From Thiodiazotropha sp040506195 (GTDB lineage Bacteria > Pseudomonadota > Gammaproteobacteria > Chromatiales > Chromatiaceae), in contig JBEVXH010000009.1 in the NCBI GenBank assembly GCA_040506195.1, forward strand, positions 122,531 through 186,530: a stretch of DNA of 64,000 nt, in the 5' to 3' direction. Below, piece by piece: positions 17,882-26,933 of this stretch (its first letter is position 1; each line of letters opens with the position of its first letter). The notes under the pieces were generated by a model. It worked only from the letters and a program-made list of their open reading frames with translations, did no database searches and was not told where the DNA came from. The position numbers and the translations under genes are program-made.

Positions 17882-18568
17882 TTAATTTTCCAGCAACATT
17901 CTTTCCACGTTTCTACGTGAGGAACGAATATGCTGACGCATCAAAAGCTCTGCCATTTCAGGGTCTCGAGAGGAAATGGCATTCAACAGATAGTGGTGTT
18001 CATCATAGGCCTGACTGGAGCGCTTACTGCGCATCCCGAACTGGTAACGGTACATACGCAACAGATGATAGAGATCGTTGCAAAGCAGACCGATCAGGTG
18101 ATGATTTTTGCTACCTTGAACAATACGGTAGTGGAAGTCGAGGTCACCCTGCTTTTGGAAATACGCCTCACCATGCTGTTCTTCAATCTGCCGTCCATGC
18201 TGATCCAACAGCAGTTGTAGTTCCTCTATCTCCTTATCACTCATATTTTGCGCCGCCAATCTCGCAGCCATCCCCTCTAGGGCTTCACGTACCTGATAGA
18301 TTTCAATCAACTGTTCGTATGAGAGCGTCACCACTCGAGCACCCAGATTGGGTTTGCGCTCAACCAGCTTTCTCGCTTCAAGTCGCCCGATCGCTTCTCT
18401 CAATGACCCTCGACTGACGCCGTGCTGTCGAGCAAGTTCCGGCTCACTGATCTTACTTCCAGATGGAATCTCTCCTTCAACGATGGCACGCTGAATCTTA
18501 TCGAAGAGACGATCTGTTAGTGTGATAGTGATCGGATCGTTCTTTTCCACTCGCGACTGACTCCGCAT
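17882..18568 (-). CDS. GntR-family (FadR/FCD subgroup) transcriptional regulator of the propionate genes
   Basis: 228 residues from the ATG at 18568: N-terminal winged helix-turn-helix (about 15-80, containing SEPELARQHGVSRGSLREAI) and a C-terminal FCD ligand-binding domain (about 90-215). Its place between prpE and prpB marks it as the probable prp regulator, an alternative to the sigma54-dependent PrpR of enterobacteria. An in-frame TTG at 18604 lies upstream of a TATAAT (18590-18595, minus strand) and of the operator, so it is rejected. The operator over its own promoter implies autorepression, presumably relieved by a methylcitrate-cycle intermediate (inferred). Confidence 0.9.
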   Translation of the reverse strand: MRSQSRVEKNDPITITLTDRLFDKIQRAIVEGEIPSGSKISEPELARQHGVSRGSLREAIGRLEARKLVERKPNLGARVVTLSYEQLIEIYQVREALEGMAARLAAQNMSDKEIEELQLLLDQHGRQIEEQHGEAYFQKQGDLDFHYRIVQGSKNHHLIGLLCNDLYHLLRMYRYQFGMRSKRSSQAYDEHHYLLNAISSRDPEMAELLMRQHIRSSRRNVERMLLEN

Positions 18569-18580
18569 AAATATCTCAAA

Positions 18581-18595
18581 TTGTCGACAATTATA
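18581..18595 (-). promoter_or_regulatory. promoter -10 and overlapping operator (site a) of the regulator-prpBC-acnD-prpF unit
   Basis: On the minus strand TATAAT (18595-18590) runs straight into the perfect palindrome TTGTCGACAA (18590-18581), which would cover the transcription start. The palindrome has the GT-N-AC pattern typical of GntR-family operators. Its centre is exactly 62 bp from a second GTCGAC site. Confidence 0.75.
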
Positions 18596-18642
18596 TAGAA
18601 ACAAGGCAATATTTGACTAAAATATAGCCTATATCGCTTATT

Positions 18643-18653
18643 ATGTCGACACT
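18643..18653. promoter_or_regulatory. upstream operator (site b) for the regulator gene
   Basis: ATGTCGACACT; on the minus strand it reads AGTGTCGACAT, identical to the distal site before prpE (20730-20740). Its centre is 62 bp from site a. It lies in the 133-base prpE-regulator spacer, which otherwise holds an imperfect hairpin near 18657-18682 and no gene. Confidence 0.7.
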
Positions 18654-18737
18654 TTAGTGGGCGCAGTGATTTTGGTGCCCCACCTGATTGCTTCCGTGGT
18701 GAGGTAGAGCACCCTCTCTAAGCCAACCTATCCCGTT

Positions 18738-20630
18738 TTATTTTGCATAACCCAGGGTTTGTAAGGAGGACGAGATCTCGTCCAGAATCGCAGGATCATC
18801 GATCGTGGCGGGCATCTTCCACTCCTGACCGTCGGCGATCTTCACCATTGTTCCCCGCAAGATCTTTCCTGAGCGCGTCTTGGGCAGACGTTTGACAATG
18901 GCGATGTGTTTAAATGCCGCAACCGGTCCAATCTGCTCTCGTACCCGCTTCACCAATTCAGCAGCCAGCTCACCTGCAGAACGTTCGACACCCGACTTTA
19001 AAACAACAAACCCCAAAGGCAATTGCCCCTTCAAGGTATCGGATACGCCGATCACAGCACATTCCGCCACATCGGCATGGCCCGCCAATACCTCTTCCAT
19101 TTGACCCGTGGAGAGGCGATGTCCCGCCACGTTGATAACATCATCGGTACGGCTCATGATCCACAGATAGCCATCTTCATCCTTATACCCGGCATCACCT
19201 GTCAGATAATACCCGGGATGTGCGCTCAGATAGGAGTCTATGAATCGTTGTTCGTTATTCCAAAGGGTTGGCAGGCACGCAGGGGGCAAGGGTTGTTTGA
19301 TTACGATATCCCCCATCTCACCTGCAGGTTTTTCGACGCCCTGATCATCAAGCACACGTACGTCATAACCCACCATGGATACCGTTGGAGAGCCGGCCTT
19401 TATCGGAAGCGGTTCAACACCCATGGGATTCGCGGCAATAGCCCAGCCTGTCTCGGTTTGCCACCAATGATCGATAACCGGTTTATCGAGCATGGTTTCA
19501 GCCCAGTGAAGCGTGTCAGGATCGCAACGCTCGCCCGCAAGAAACAGGGCATCCATGCAGCCGATATCATACTTCGACATATAGGCGCCCTGCGGATCTT
19601 CTTTCTTGATTGCTCTGAACGCGGTTGGCGCAGTAAACAGCACTTTAACTTTATACTCAGTGATCATTCGCCAGAATGCACCAGGATCGGGAGTACCGAC
19701 CGGCTTGCCTTCGTATATGACGGTGGTGCAACCGGCTAACAGAGGACCGTAGACGATATAGCTGTGGCCAACCACCCACCCGACATCGGATGCCGCCCAG
19801 TAGACGTCACCCGCCTCAACATTGTATATATTCTTCATCGACCAGAGCAGTGCAGCGGCATGTCCACCGTTGTCGCGCACCACGCCCTTGGGCTGGCCTG
19901 TGGTTCCAGAGGTATAGAGGATATAGAGAGGATCTGTGGCCTCAACGGGAACACAATCGACGGGATCGGCCTGTGCCAATGACTCTTCCCAATCGAAATC
20001 CCGAGCATCCTGCAGTTCTGCCTCCAATTGGGTCCGCTGTTTGATGATGCATGTGGCAGGTTTATGCCGGGCAATCTCAATCGCTTCATCAAGCAGTGGT
20101 TTATATGCGACCAAGCGACTGGGCTCGATACCGCAGGATGCGGAAAGTATCATTTTAGGCTGACAATCATCGATCCGTGTTGCCAGCTCTTTTGCCGCAA
20201 ATCCACCAAAAACAACCGAATGAATAGCGCCGATCCTGGCGCATGCCAACATGGCAATGGCCGCTTCCGGTATCATCGGCATATATATAATGACCCGATC
20301 ACCCTTTCCCACACCGTGGGACGCTATCACACCTGCCAGTCGGGCTACCGTATCCCGCAGTTCGCTGTAGCTGTAGGTATGCTTCTGCTCTGTTACCGGA
20401 CTATCGTAAATCAATGCCGGGCGATCACCATCTCCCGCCTCCACATGGCGATCCAATGCGTTATAGCAGGTATTGAACATTCCGCCACTAAACCAGCGTG
20501 GCGAAGGTTTAGCCGATTCATCCAAAACCTTATCCCAATTCTTATACCAGTGCAGACCCTTGGCGACTGTACCCCAGAATACCTCTGGGTCATTCAACGA
20601 CTGTTGATAGATCTCGGCATAACGTGACAT
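18738..20630 (-). CDS. prpE: propionate-CoA ligase
   Basis: Activates propionate to propionyl-CoA through an acyl-adenylate. 630 residues, like PrpE of enterobacteria. The AMP-binding motifs YTSGTTGQPKGVVRDNGGHA and the C-terminal catalytic-lysine motif TRSGKILRGTM are present, together with the acetyl-CoA-synthetase-type WWQTETGW. The start is preceded by AGAGGAG. It is transcribed from its own promoter region carrying two GTCGAC operators, then followed by the regulator and the cycle genes. Confidence 0.95.
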   Translation of the reverse strand: MSRYAEIYQQSLNDPEVFWGTVAKGLHWYKNWDKVLDESAKPSPRWFSGGMFNTCYNALDRHVEAGDGDRPALIYDSPVTEQKHTYSYSELRDTVARLAGVIASHGVGKGDRVIIYMPMIPEAAIAMLACARIGAIHSVVFGGFAAKELATRIDDCQPKMILSASCGIEPSRLVAYKPLLDEAIEIARHKPATCIIKQRTQLEAELQDARDFDWEESLAQADPVDCVPVEATDPLYILYTSGTTGQPKGVVRDNGGHAAALLWSMKNIYNVEAGDVYWAASDVGWVVGHSYIVYGPLLAGCTTVIYEGKPVGTPDPGAFWRMITEYKVKVLFTAPTAFRAIKKEDPQGAYMSKYDIGCMDALFLAGERCDPDTLHWAETMLDKPVIDHWWQTETGWAIAANPMGVEPLPIKAGSPTVSMVGYDVRVLDDQGVEKPAGEMGDIVIKQPLPPACLPTLWNNEQRFIDSYLSAHPGYYLTGDAGYKDEDGYLWIMSRTDDVINVAGHRLSTGQMEEVLAGHADVAECAVIGVSDTLKGQLPLGFVVLKSGVERSAGELAAELVKRVREQIGPVAAFKHIAIVKRLPKTRSGKILRGTMVKIADGQEWKMPATIDDPAILDEISSSLQTLGYAK

Positions 20631-20666
20631 GTGCGGGAACTCCTCTGGTGTTATCTTACCTGACTA

Positions 20667-20677
20667 AGTGTCGACAT
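20667..20677. promoter_or_regulatory. proximal prp operator (site c) before prpE
   Basis: AGTGTCGACAT on the plus strand, ending about 37 bases before the prpE start codon. Its centre is exactly 62 bp from site d, reproducing the spacing of the pair before the regulator gene. Confidence 0.72.
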
Positions 20678-20729
20678 ATTTTGTTGTATAATGCTATTAG
20701 AACCTATTTTATAGTAAATTATTTATAAA

Positions 20730-20740
20730 ATGTCGACACT
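20730..20740. promoter_or_regulatory. distal prp operator (site d) before prpE
   Basis: ATGTCGACACT, the mirror orientation of site c. The 52 bases between the two sites are very AT-rich and contain possible promoter elements on the minus strand (TTTACT and a CATTAT-like -10), so the operators would flank the promoter. Confidence 0.7.
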
Positions 20741-21137
20741 TTTCTGTAAATTTCTTATTTTCGCCCTATAAGGCTATGCACATAAAAGCCCCAAAAAGGT
20801 CAGGACCTGGGATGCCCGGAAAGCGATATCCGTTTGATTAGATTAAATAAAAAAAGAATATTCCGGACTGAACTTAATATGCACTAATCATGGCGTGGTG
20901 AGAGAAGTTTGGTGATTCCAAATGAACGACGAGCAATAACGAGTGGCGCTTTTTCTGGATACACTATCTGATTGCCTGTACTTATAGCGTGTTTAATTGG
21001 CAACTCTATTGAGTGCGTAAATTGTAATTTTGCTGCAACACACGAATATCCGCCTATTGTGCAGAAACAACAGGCCCGTGAAATGGGCGCAGAAGAGAGG
21101 CTGTATTAGTACGAAACGGCGGGGATTGGAAGTATAT
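20741..21137. other. gene-free region between the prpE control region and the porin terminator
   Basis: About 400 AT-rich bases without a credible coding frame. It contains one copy of a repeated element (20886-20955). Otherwise I see nothing I can name. Confidence 0.5.
20886..20955. repeat. dispersed intergenic element (family C, copy 1)
   Basis: Shares GAAGTTTGGTGAT (20904-20916) and the nearby AAATGAAC with a second copy at 22643-22713, on the other side of the porin gene. Both copies have a short stem whose 3' arm overlaps TGAT (here AATCA/TGATT) and end in a TTTTTC run. It could be a REP-like element or a small structured RNA on the plus strand. Confidence 0.6.
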
Positions 21138-21173
21138 AAAAACTAAAAAAAACGGGGCCGATAGGCCCCGTTT
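21138..21173 (-). terminator. intrinsic terminator of the porin gene
   Basis: A perfect 10-bp stem (AAACGGGGCC / GGCCCCGTTT) with a GATA loop is followed on the minus strand by TTTTTT AG TTTTT. It begins 28 bases after the porin stop codon. A classic Rho-independent terminator. Confidence 0.92.
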
Positions 21174-21200
21174 CTCAACTCGAAACAGTCTTGTGGACTA

Positions 21201-22211
21201 TTAGAAGTTGTGGATCAGACCAGCGAAGAATGCATCAGATTCAACATCGGTCTCGTCTTCTTCATAAGAGGTGAAGCCCACGTGAGCTACGGTGCGCTTG
21301 CTCATTGCATGCTCGTAACCAACACTGAACTGAGTGACTTCATTCTCAGGATCGGCGACAGGGAAACCAACATTCACATTCGGAGTGAAGCCAGGTACCA
21401 GTCCGGCAACACCACCGTTGGTGGAATCACCCATCAGGTACTGGGCCTTGACCTTACCAGCGCCGCCAACCTTTACGTGACCGCTCAGGCCAAGGAAATC
21501 AGGATCATCCACACCGTCGATATCCAGATCCATGGAGGCGAACATCACACCTGCCTGCCACATACCGCCATTCCAGATCGCGGTAAGACGCAACAGTGAA
21601 GGTTCAATGTCAGCAGGGCTACCGAGGTCATAGCTGTTATAGGCCAGCGATGCGAAAAGCGGGCCGTTGCTGTAGAGACCGGCCAGGGAGATGTGATCGG
21701 CAGGACCGTCCAGCTCGAGATCACCTCTCTCACCGGGGACCAGAGCGCCGACAAAGGTCAGGCCGCCCATGGCAGGAGAGACGTATGCGATGACGTTCTC
21801 AACGCGGTCATCGCCAGGAATCACGTTGGCAAGGTCGCCGTTCGGCAGATCGCCGAACTGGTCGAATTTACCCTGGGACATCTTCATTGGGGTGTCATGA
21901 GTACCCAGCAGAACAGTACCGAAACCACCGGACAGGCCGATGAACTGGTTACGATCGCCAAGACCGTCAGCGCCGTCATCATTGTGTACTTTGAATTCGA
22001 AGTGATAGAGAGCCTTGAGTCCGCCACCCAGGTCTTCGCTGCCTTTCACACCAACGCGAGAGTGGATGCTGTCCACGCCCCATACGTCTTGATCGCCATC
22101 ATCAACATTTTCGATGATGAAGTGTGCTTTACCAAACAAAGTGGCATCAGCCATGACTGCGGCAGGAGCCACCAGTGCAGCTGCAATTGCCAGAGAGAGT
22201 ACTTTTTTCAT
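21201..22211 (-). CDS. outer-membrane porin, Gram-negative porin family
   Basis: 336 residues. The signal peptide (MKKVLSLAIAAALVAPAAVMA) is cleaved about residue 21. The mature protein is a 16-strand-type general porin with ATLFGKAHFIIE at the start, the typical VGVKGSEDLGGGLKALYHFEF segment, RNQFIGLSGGFGTVLLGTHDTPMK, and a C-terminal aromatic (IHNF) for BAM recognition. It is monocistronic with its own strong terminator and long upstream region, fitting an abundant outer-membrane protein. The solute preference is unknown. Confidence 0.93.
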   Translation of the reverse strand: MKKVLSLAIAAALVAPAAVMADATLFGKAHFIIENVDDGDQDVWGVDSIHSRVGVKGSEDLGGGLKALYHFEFKVHNDDGADGLGDRNQFIGLSGGFGTVLLGTHDTPMKMSQGKFDQFGDLPNGDLANVIPGDDRVENVIAYVSPAMGGLTFVGALVPGERGDLELDGPADHISLAGLYSNGPLFASLAYNSYDLGSPADIEPSLLRLTAIWNGGMWQAGVMFASMDLDIDGVDDPDFLGLSGHVKVGGAGKVKAQYLMGDSTNGGVAGLVPGFTPNVNVGFPVADPENEVTQFSVGYEHAMSKRTVAHVGFTSYEEDETDVESDAFFAGLIHNF

Positions 22212-22642
22212 TGAGTTAACTCCGAGAATTGATGGGTAGAAAATTGACTACGATGCGAATATTAGTCAACAGCGTGGCAAATTGCAAGTGTTTCTTTGCA
22301 AAAAAGACACAGAAAAAATAGCTGTTGTAAATTTACGACACTAACTCCAAATCCAGACTCAAAAAACAGAACATCAATGGGTTATAAAATTTAGTTTAAA
22401 GAATTTCTAGGAGTTTATCTGTTTATTCCTGAGAGCTTTACTCGGTTATTGTTGCGGTATTTTTAACCCGTAAAGAGCAACAACAACATAAGCCGTAACA
22501 CCCTGTCAAGTCACAGGAAATCAGGGGATTAGATTATGATCGTAACAGGCAACATAAAAAACTGGCATGAATTGTCTGATTGATAGGATAACCTTGCGGC
22601 CTGTTACCACTGACCCAAGCCCCTCTGGCGCATCTGAAAAAG
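22212..22642. other. long AT-rich upstream region of the porin gene
   Basis: About 430 bases without a credible gene, between the porin start and a repeated element. It must carry the porin promoter and probably a long leader. I see no clear -10/-35 pair, but there are several short AT-rich inverted repeats such as TGTAAATTTACGA near 22325. Confidence 0.45.
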
Positions 22643-22713
22643 CGCATCCCAAGGTGCAAGGAGTGAAGTTTGGTGATGCGAAATGAACAACGGCAACGCA
22701 CAGTGCCGTTTTT
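22643..22713. repeat. dispersed intergenic element (family C, copy 2)
   Basis: Shares GAAGTTTGGTGAT (22665-22677) and AAATGAAC with 20886-20955. Here the stem is CGCATC (22643-22648) / GATGCG (22675-22680), different bases but pairing again. It ends with CGGCA(N8)TGCCG and five T residues, a small terminator-like hairpin on the plus strand that touches the amgK stop codon. Confidence 0.6.
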
Positions 22714-23702
22714 CAAGCGGCTTTCAGGTATGGCAAGACCCGGAACCGGATAAATTCACCAAGCTCTTGCAGCGGTACGGACTCGGTTTTCAGTTGGGTG
22801 ATATAGCCGAGTGTTCGTGGAATCTCTTTCAAATAGCCCGGCTTGCCGTCACGCCTGTATAACCTGGCGAATATCCCACTCGCTTTGAGATGACGCTGTA
22901 CGCCCATCAGATCAAACCATGTCATAAACCGCATTTCATGCTCGGAACGTAGAATTCCTGACTGAAGCGCAAGCTCGCAATACCCCATCGCCCAGTCACG
23001 AACCCGCCCATCCGGCCAGTTTACATAGCAGTCACGCAACAGTGACACTAAATCATAGGTAACCGGGCCTATCACCGCATCCTGGAAATCGAGGATACCT
23101 GGATTATGCCGTGCCGTTACCATCAGATTGCGTGAATGGTAATCACGATGCACACAGACCTGCGGTTGCTGCAAAGCGCTATCCGCCAGCAGTTCGAATA
23201 CCCGCTCCAACAACGCGTGTTCTTGATGTGTCAAAGAGAGACTTAACTCCTGCAGCAACAGCCAATCTCGAAACAGCGCCATCTCCTGCATCAACAGGGC
23301 CCGGTCATATTTCGGCAGGCCATCACGCGGCCCACACGCCTGCAGCGTGGCCAATGCTCCCAAGGCATCACCGTAGAGCCTGTCGACGGTTTCCGATGAC
23401 AGCCTGTCAAGATAGAGCTCGGTGCCGAGATCCTCGAGCAGCAGAAAACCCTGGGTGAGATCCCGCGCATAGATATGCGGTACGTTCAGGCCGATTGACT
23501 CGAGGGCTTCCGCCACTTTTACAAAGGGCCTGGAATCCTCTCTATCCGGAGGGGCATCCATGGCGATATAACTTTTTCCATTTTCGATTAAGCGAAAATA
23601 GCGGCGAAAACTTGCGTCGTTGGAAGCAGGCTCGAATCTATAATCTGATAACTCTGGCAATGACACCAGCCACTTTTTCAATTGCTCTATTCGTTGCGGC
23701 AT
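22713..23702 (-). CDS. amgK: AmgK-like N-acetylmuramate/N-acetylglucosamine kinase (aminoglycoside phosphotransferase fold)
   Basis: Probable anomeric kinase making MurNAc-1-phosphate in the cell-wall recycling bypass that leads to UDP-MurNAc. 329 residues with a phosphotransferase fold: NDASFRRYFRL near the N-terminus, catalytic loop VCHRDYHSRNLM and metal-binding GILDFQDAVIGP. In Pseudomonas amgK is followed by the nucleotidyltransferase gene murU and lies beside lptD. Here lptD is 4.6 kb away behind an RND pump, and no murU is seen in this window. A generic phosphotransferase remains possible, but neighbourhood and motifs favour AmgK. Confidence 0.82.
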   Translation of the reverse strand: MPQRIEQLKKWLVSLPELSDYRFEPASNDASFRRYFRLIENGKSYIAMDAPPDREDSRPFVKVAEALESIGLNVPHIYARDLTQGFLLLEDLGTELYLDRLSSETVDRLYGDALGALATLQACGPRDGLPKYDRALLMQEMALFRDWLLLQELSLSLTHQEHALLERVFELLADSALQQPQVCVHRDYHSRNLMVTARHNPGILDFQDAVIGPVTYDLVSLLRDCYVNWPDGRVRDWAMGYCELALQSGILRSEHEMRFMTWFDLMGVQRHLKASGIFARLYRRDGKPGYLKEIPRTLGYITQLKTESVPLQELGEFIRFRVLPYLKAA

Positions 23703-23789
23703 CGTTTTCTTATTAATCTGCGACTTTGAAATGAGGCAACCCGGAACAGTCTGGGCCTGATGATTGTAACAGAAGAGGCTTTAATGAAA

Positions 23790-26700
23790 TCAGTTATCTG
23801 TTGCCAGGACTGCATTATCCTCCCCGGCTCCGAAACGGGAAGTGACACGTATCCTCATATCATCCGCAATGAGATAGAAACAGGGAAGTGCGAGCAGGAT
23901 CAACACCGTCGCAAACAATAGCCCGAATCCAAGACTGACCGCCATCGGCGAGAGAAATGCCGTCTGCCCGGTGGCGAAAAAGATTAATGGAGAGATACCG
24001 AGAAAGGTGGTTGCGCTGGTCAACAGTATCGGTCTGATACGCACCCGTCCCGCTTCCACCAAAGCCTCTTTACGTTCCCATCCCTCGCGTCTCAAGCGCT
24101 TGGCGAAATCGATCAGGATCAATGAATCGTTGACCACGATTCCTGTCAGCGCGAGAAAGCCGATCAGGGACAGGAATTGCAGATGAAAACCGAACATTAC
24201 ATGCCCCACGATGACGCCGATAGCGCCGAATGGGATTGCGAACATCACCACCAACGGATCAAGCAGCGATCTGAACAGGGCGGCCAATATGAAAAAGATA
24301 ATCGCCAAAGCGATCACGCCTGCTCGCTGCATACCGATAATCGACTCTTCGGCCTTTTTTTTCTCTCCGAGGAAGATGAGGCGCTGACCTTCAGCGAGCT
24401 GACTAAACTCAGTGGTTATCCGCTCCAGCACCTGATTGGGCGTAGTGACCTTCGGATCGACCTCCGCGGTGATAGTGGCCAATCGATGAAGATTTCGCCG
24501 GTTGATACTGTTGTAGCCTCTCGCCTCCACGATATCCGCAACATCACCCAGGTAGAGGGTGCGCCCGTCATCCAGGGTAATGGGCAATCGCTCCAGGGCG
24601 CCGGCATCGCGGCGCAGTTCGTCATTGTAGATCAACCGAACGGGTATGCGTTTGTCGCGCCAGCTCACGTGGGCCAGCTTCAAACCAAGAAAACCGGTGC
24701 GTACCGCATTCGCCAGTTCTGTCTGGGTAAGCCCCAGGCGGCGTCCGCGCTCATTGAGCCGATAACGATATTCCAGCTTGCCCGGATCCATGTCCTGCCT
24801 GGCATCCGAAACACCCGGCATACGACTGAGAAAGGTGCGAATCGTCTCTGCGGTTTGACTGATGCGATCGACCGATTCACCCACAACGCCGATCTCAATA
24901 TCAGCACCCGCAGGGCCTCCCTGGGTACGCAAAATGGACATGCGCCGTATACCCGGTATCTGTTGCAGCGCCTGGCGTACATCTTCTATGACCGCTTTTG
25001 AACTTCTCTCGCGGCTGCCCTCCCAGGAGAATTTCAAACTCACCAGCGGCGATATCCAGCGTTCGATAAAGCCACTGGGTTTCTGCTGTTTCAGGTCGAC
25101 AATCAACTGAATATATCGGCTACCGATTTTCACCCTGTGAAAGTCTATGAACATCACCCCCACATTGCTCAGCAAAGTCTCCAGTTCGTCTTCTTGCAGT
25201 GTTTGCATCAGCGTCTCTTCAAGCTTGTCCGCCAGACGCGATGCATCATCGATGCTATAGGTACTGGGTGCTTCCACATTAACGAAGAACTGTCCCACAT
25301 CCACATGACTGAAGAGCAGAAAGGGAATACGGGTCTGGGCAAATACAATCGTGATCGCCAGCACACCGACGCTCAACATAGCCACCGGATAGCGATAATC
25401 GAGGCACCTTCGCAATAGTCGGGTATAGCGGCGATTCAATGCACTCCAATCGATTCGTCCCGGTTTTCGCTCTCTGGCGGCACGCAGGAACTCCTTGGCA
25501 TGGGACGGCAGCACCCCGAAGGCCTCCAGCAGGGAACCCGCCAGGGAGGCGCTGACCACCACCGGTATCACCGCAATGAATGCACCCATGGTGCCGCCGA
25601 TGGCAAACATCGGCATGAAGGCGGCAATGGTTGTGGTGGTCGAGGCCACCACGGGCCAATAGACCTCCTTGGTGCCCAGGGCGGCCGCCGCTGCCGGGGA
25701 CTCGCCCATTTCCAGATGGCGATAGATATTCTCATTGACGATGATGGCATCATCTACGATCAAACCTAGCGCAATCAGAAAGGCAAACAGGGAGACCATA
25801 TTGATGCTGTAACCCAGCATATGCAAGGCTATCACGGCTACCAGGAAAGAGACCGGAATACCGAGCGCAGTGATGAATGCGACCCGAAAATTGAGCATCA
25901 GGTAGAGCGCCAACAGAACCAGGACAAGCCCGACAATTCCCGATGACTTGACGGTATCGAGACGGTTCTTCACATACACCGAGAGATCGTTGAAGAGCCC
26001 CAGACTGACCCCCGCCGGCAGTGTCGCTCTATGCTCCAGGACAAATTCATTCACCAGATTCGCCACATCGATGGTGGATGCCTGGCTGGTCTTGTTGATG
26101 GTCATGTTGACGGATGGCTCACCATTGAATCGACCCAGAGTCTGGGACTCCTCCAGACGCAGCTGTACCTGCGCCAGATCGCCCAATCGCAGCTGCCCGC
26201 CCCGTTCGTCATGACGCAGCACGATCGCCGCCATCTGGTCGGGGTCGGGAGGTACTCCCATGCCCCGCAAGCGGATATCGCCTCCGGATGATTTAAGGGT
26301 GCCCCCGGGCAGATCGCGCAGATTGTTCCGCAAGGCATGGGCAATCTGATTGAGTGAGACGCTCAAGGCCGCCATCACCCGGGGATCGACAACCACCCAT
26401 ACCTCCCATTCACGATCACCGGCGGTGCCTACGGATGCGATACCCGGCAGTTGGATCAGTTGATCCTTGATGTCCGTGGACATGCGATACAGCTCACCCC
26501 GGGAGATGCTACCGTAGAGGCTGACCGAAATGACCGGAAAGCGGGTCTCGAGCCGCGCCAGCTCCGGTTCCTCCGCCTCGTCAGGCAGGTCATCCACCTG
26601 ATCGAGAGCGGTTCTGACCTTGCGCATGAAATTGTCAACATCGGAACCGCTTTTCAGCTCGATGAGGATACTTGAACTGCCCTCGCTGCTGGTGGAACTG

Positions 26701-26933
26701 ACGACATCGATGTCGGCCAAGCCATCCAGTTCCTGTTCGATAGGGAGAGTGACCTGACGCTCCATCTCTTCCGGCGAGGCACCCTCGAACACGGTGGTGA
26801 TCCTGACCTTATCCTGTTCCACCACGGGAAACATCTCTTGCGGCATGGCGTACCAGGAGATCACTCCTGCCAGCAGTATGATCACCAACATCAGGTTGAC
26901 CATCAGGGGATTTCGGATGGAAAAATCGATCAA
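23790..26933 (-). CDS. RND family efflux transporter, inner-membrane pump subunit (HAE1-like)
   Basis: 1047 residues, the usual size for a proton-driven AcrB-type pump. It has the N-terminal helix (MIDFSIRNPLMVNLMLVIILLAG), two large periplasmic loops, and the TM4 proton-relay aspartates in ALGLIVDDAIIVNEN. The first loop contains EGASPEEMERQVTLPIEQEL, typical of the family. Its start overlaps the end of the adaptor gene by four bases, so the two form an operon. No outer-membrane channel gene is adjacent; a TolC elsewhere would be needed. The substrate is unknown. Confidence 0.93.
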   Translation of the reverse strand: MIDFSIRNPLMVNLMLVIILLAGVISWYAMPQEMFPVVEQDKVRITTVFEGASPEEMERQVTLPIEQELDGLADIDVVSSTSSEGSSSILIELKSGSDVDNFMRKVRTALDQVDDLPDEAEEPELARLETRFPVISVSLYGSISRGELYRMSTDIKDQLIQLPGIASVGTAGDREWEVWVVVDPRVMAALSVSLNQIAHALRNNLRDLPGGTLKSSGGDIRLRGMGVPPDPDQMAAIVLRHDERGGQLRLGDLAQVQLRLEESQTLGRFNGEPSVNMTINKTSQASTIDVANLVNEFVLEHRATLPAGVSLGLFNDLSVYVKNRLDTVKSSGIVGLVLVLLALYLMLNFRVAFITALGIPVSFLVAVIALHMLGYSINMVSLFAFLIALGLIVDDAIIVNENIYRHLEMGESPAAAAALGTKEVYWPVVASTTTTIAAFMPMFAIGGTMGAFIAVIPVVVSASLAGSLLEAFGVLPSHAKEFLRAARERKPGRIDWSALNRRYTRLLRRCLDYRYPVAMLSVGVLAITIVFAQTRIPFLLFSHVDVGQFFVNVEAPSTYSIDDASRLADKLEETLMQTLQEDELETLLSNVGVMFIDFHRVKIGSRYIQLIVDLKQQKPSGFIERWISPLVSLKFSWEGSRERSSKAVIEDVRQALQQIPGIRRMSILRTQGGPAGADIEIGVVGESVDRISQTAETIRTFLSRMPGVSDARQDMDPGKLEYRYRLNERGRRLGLTQTELANAVRTGFLGLKLAHVSWRDKRIPVRLIYNDELRRDAGALERLPITLDDGRTLYLGDVADIVEARGYNSINRRNLHRLATITAEVDPKVTTPNQVLERITTEFSQLAEGQRLIFLGEKKKAEESIIGMQRAGVIALAIIFFILAALFRSLLDPLVVMFAIPFGAIGVIVGHVMFGFHLQFLSLIGFLALTGIVVNDSLILIDFAKRLRREGWERKEALVEAGRVRIRPILLTSATTFLGISPLIFFATGQTAFLSPMAVSLGFGLLFATVLILLALPCFYLIADDMRIRVTSRFGAGEDNAVLATDN

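Noticed and set aside
22534..22716. 60-codon minus-strand frame near the amgK end
   Set aside because: It lies across the repeated element (family C). The same element occurs at 20886-20955, and no ribosome site or domain is present.
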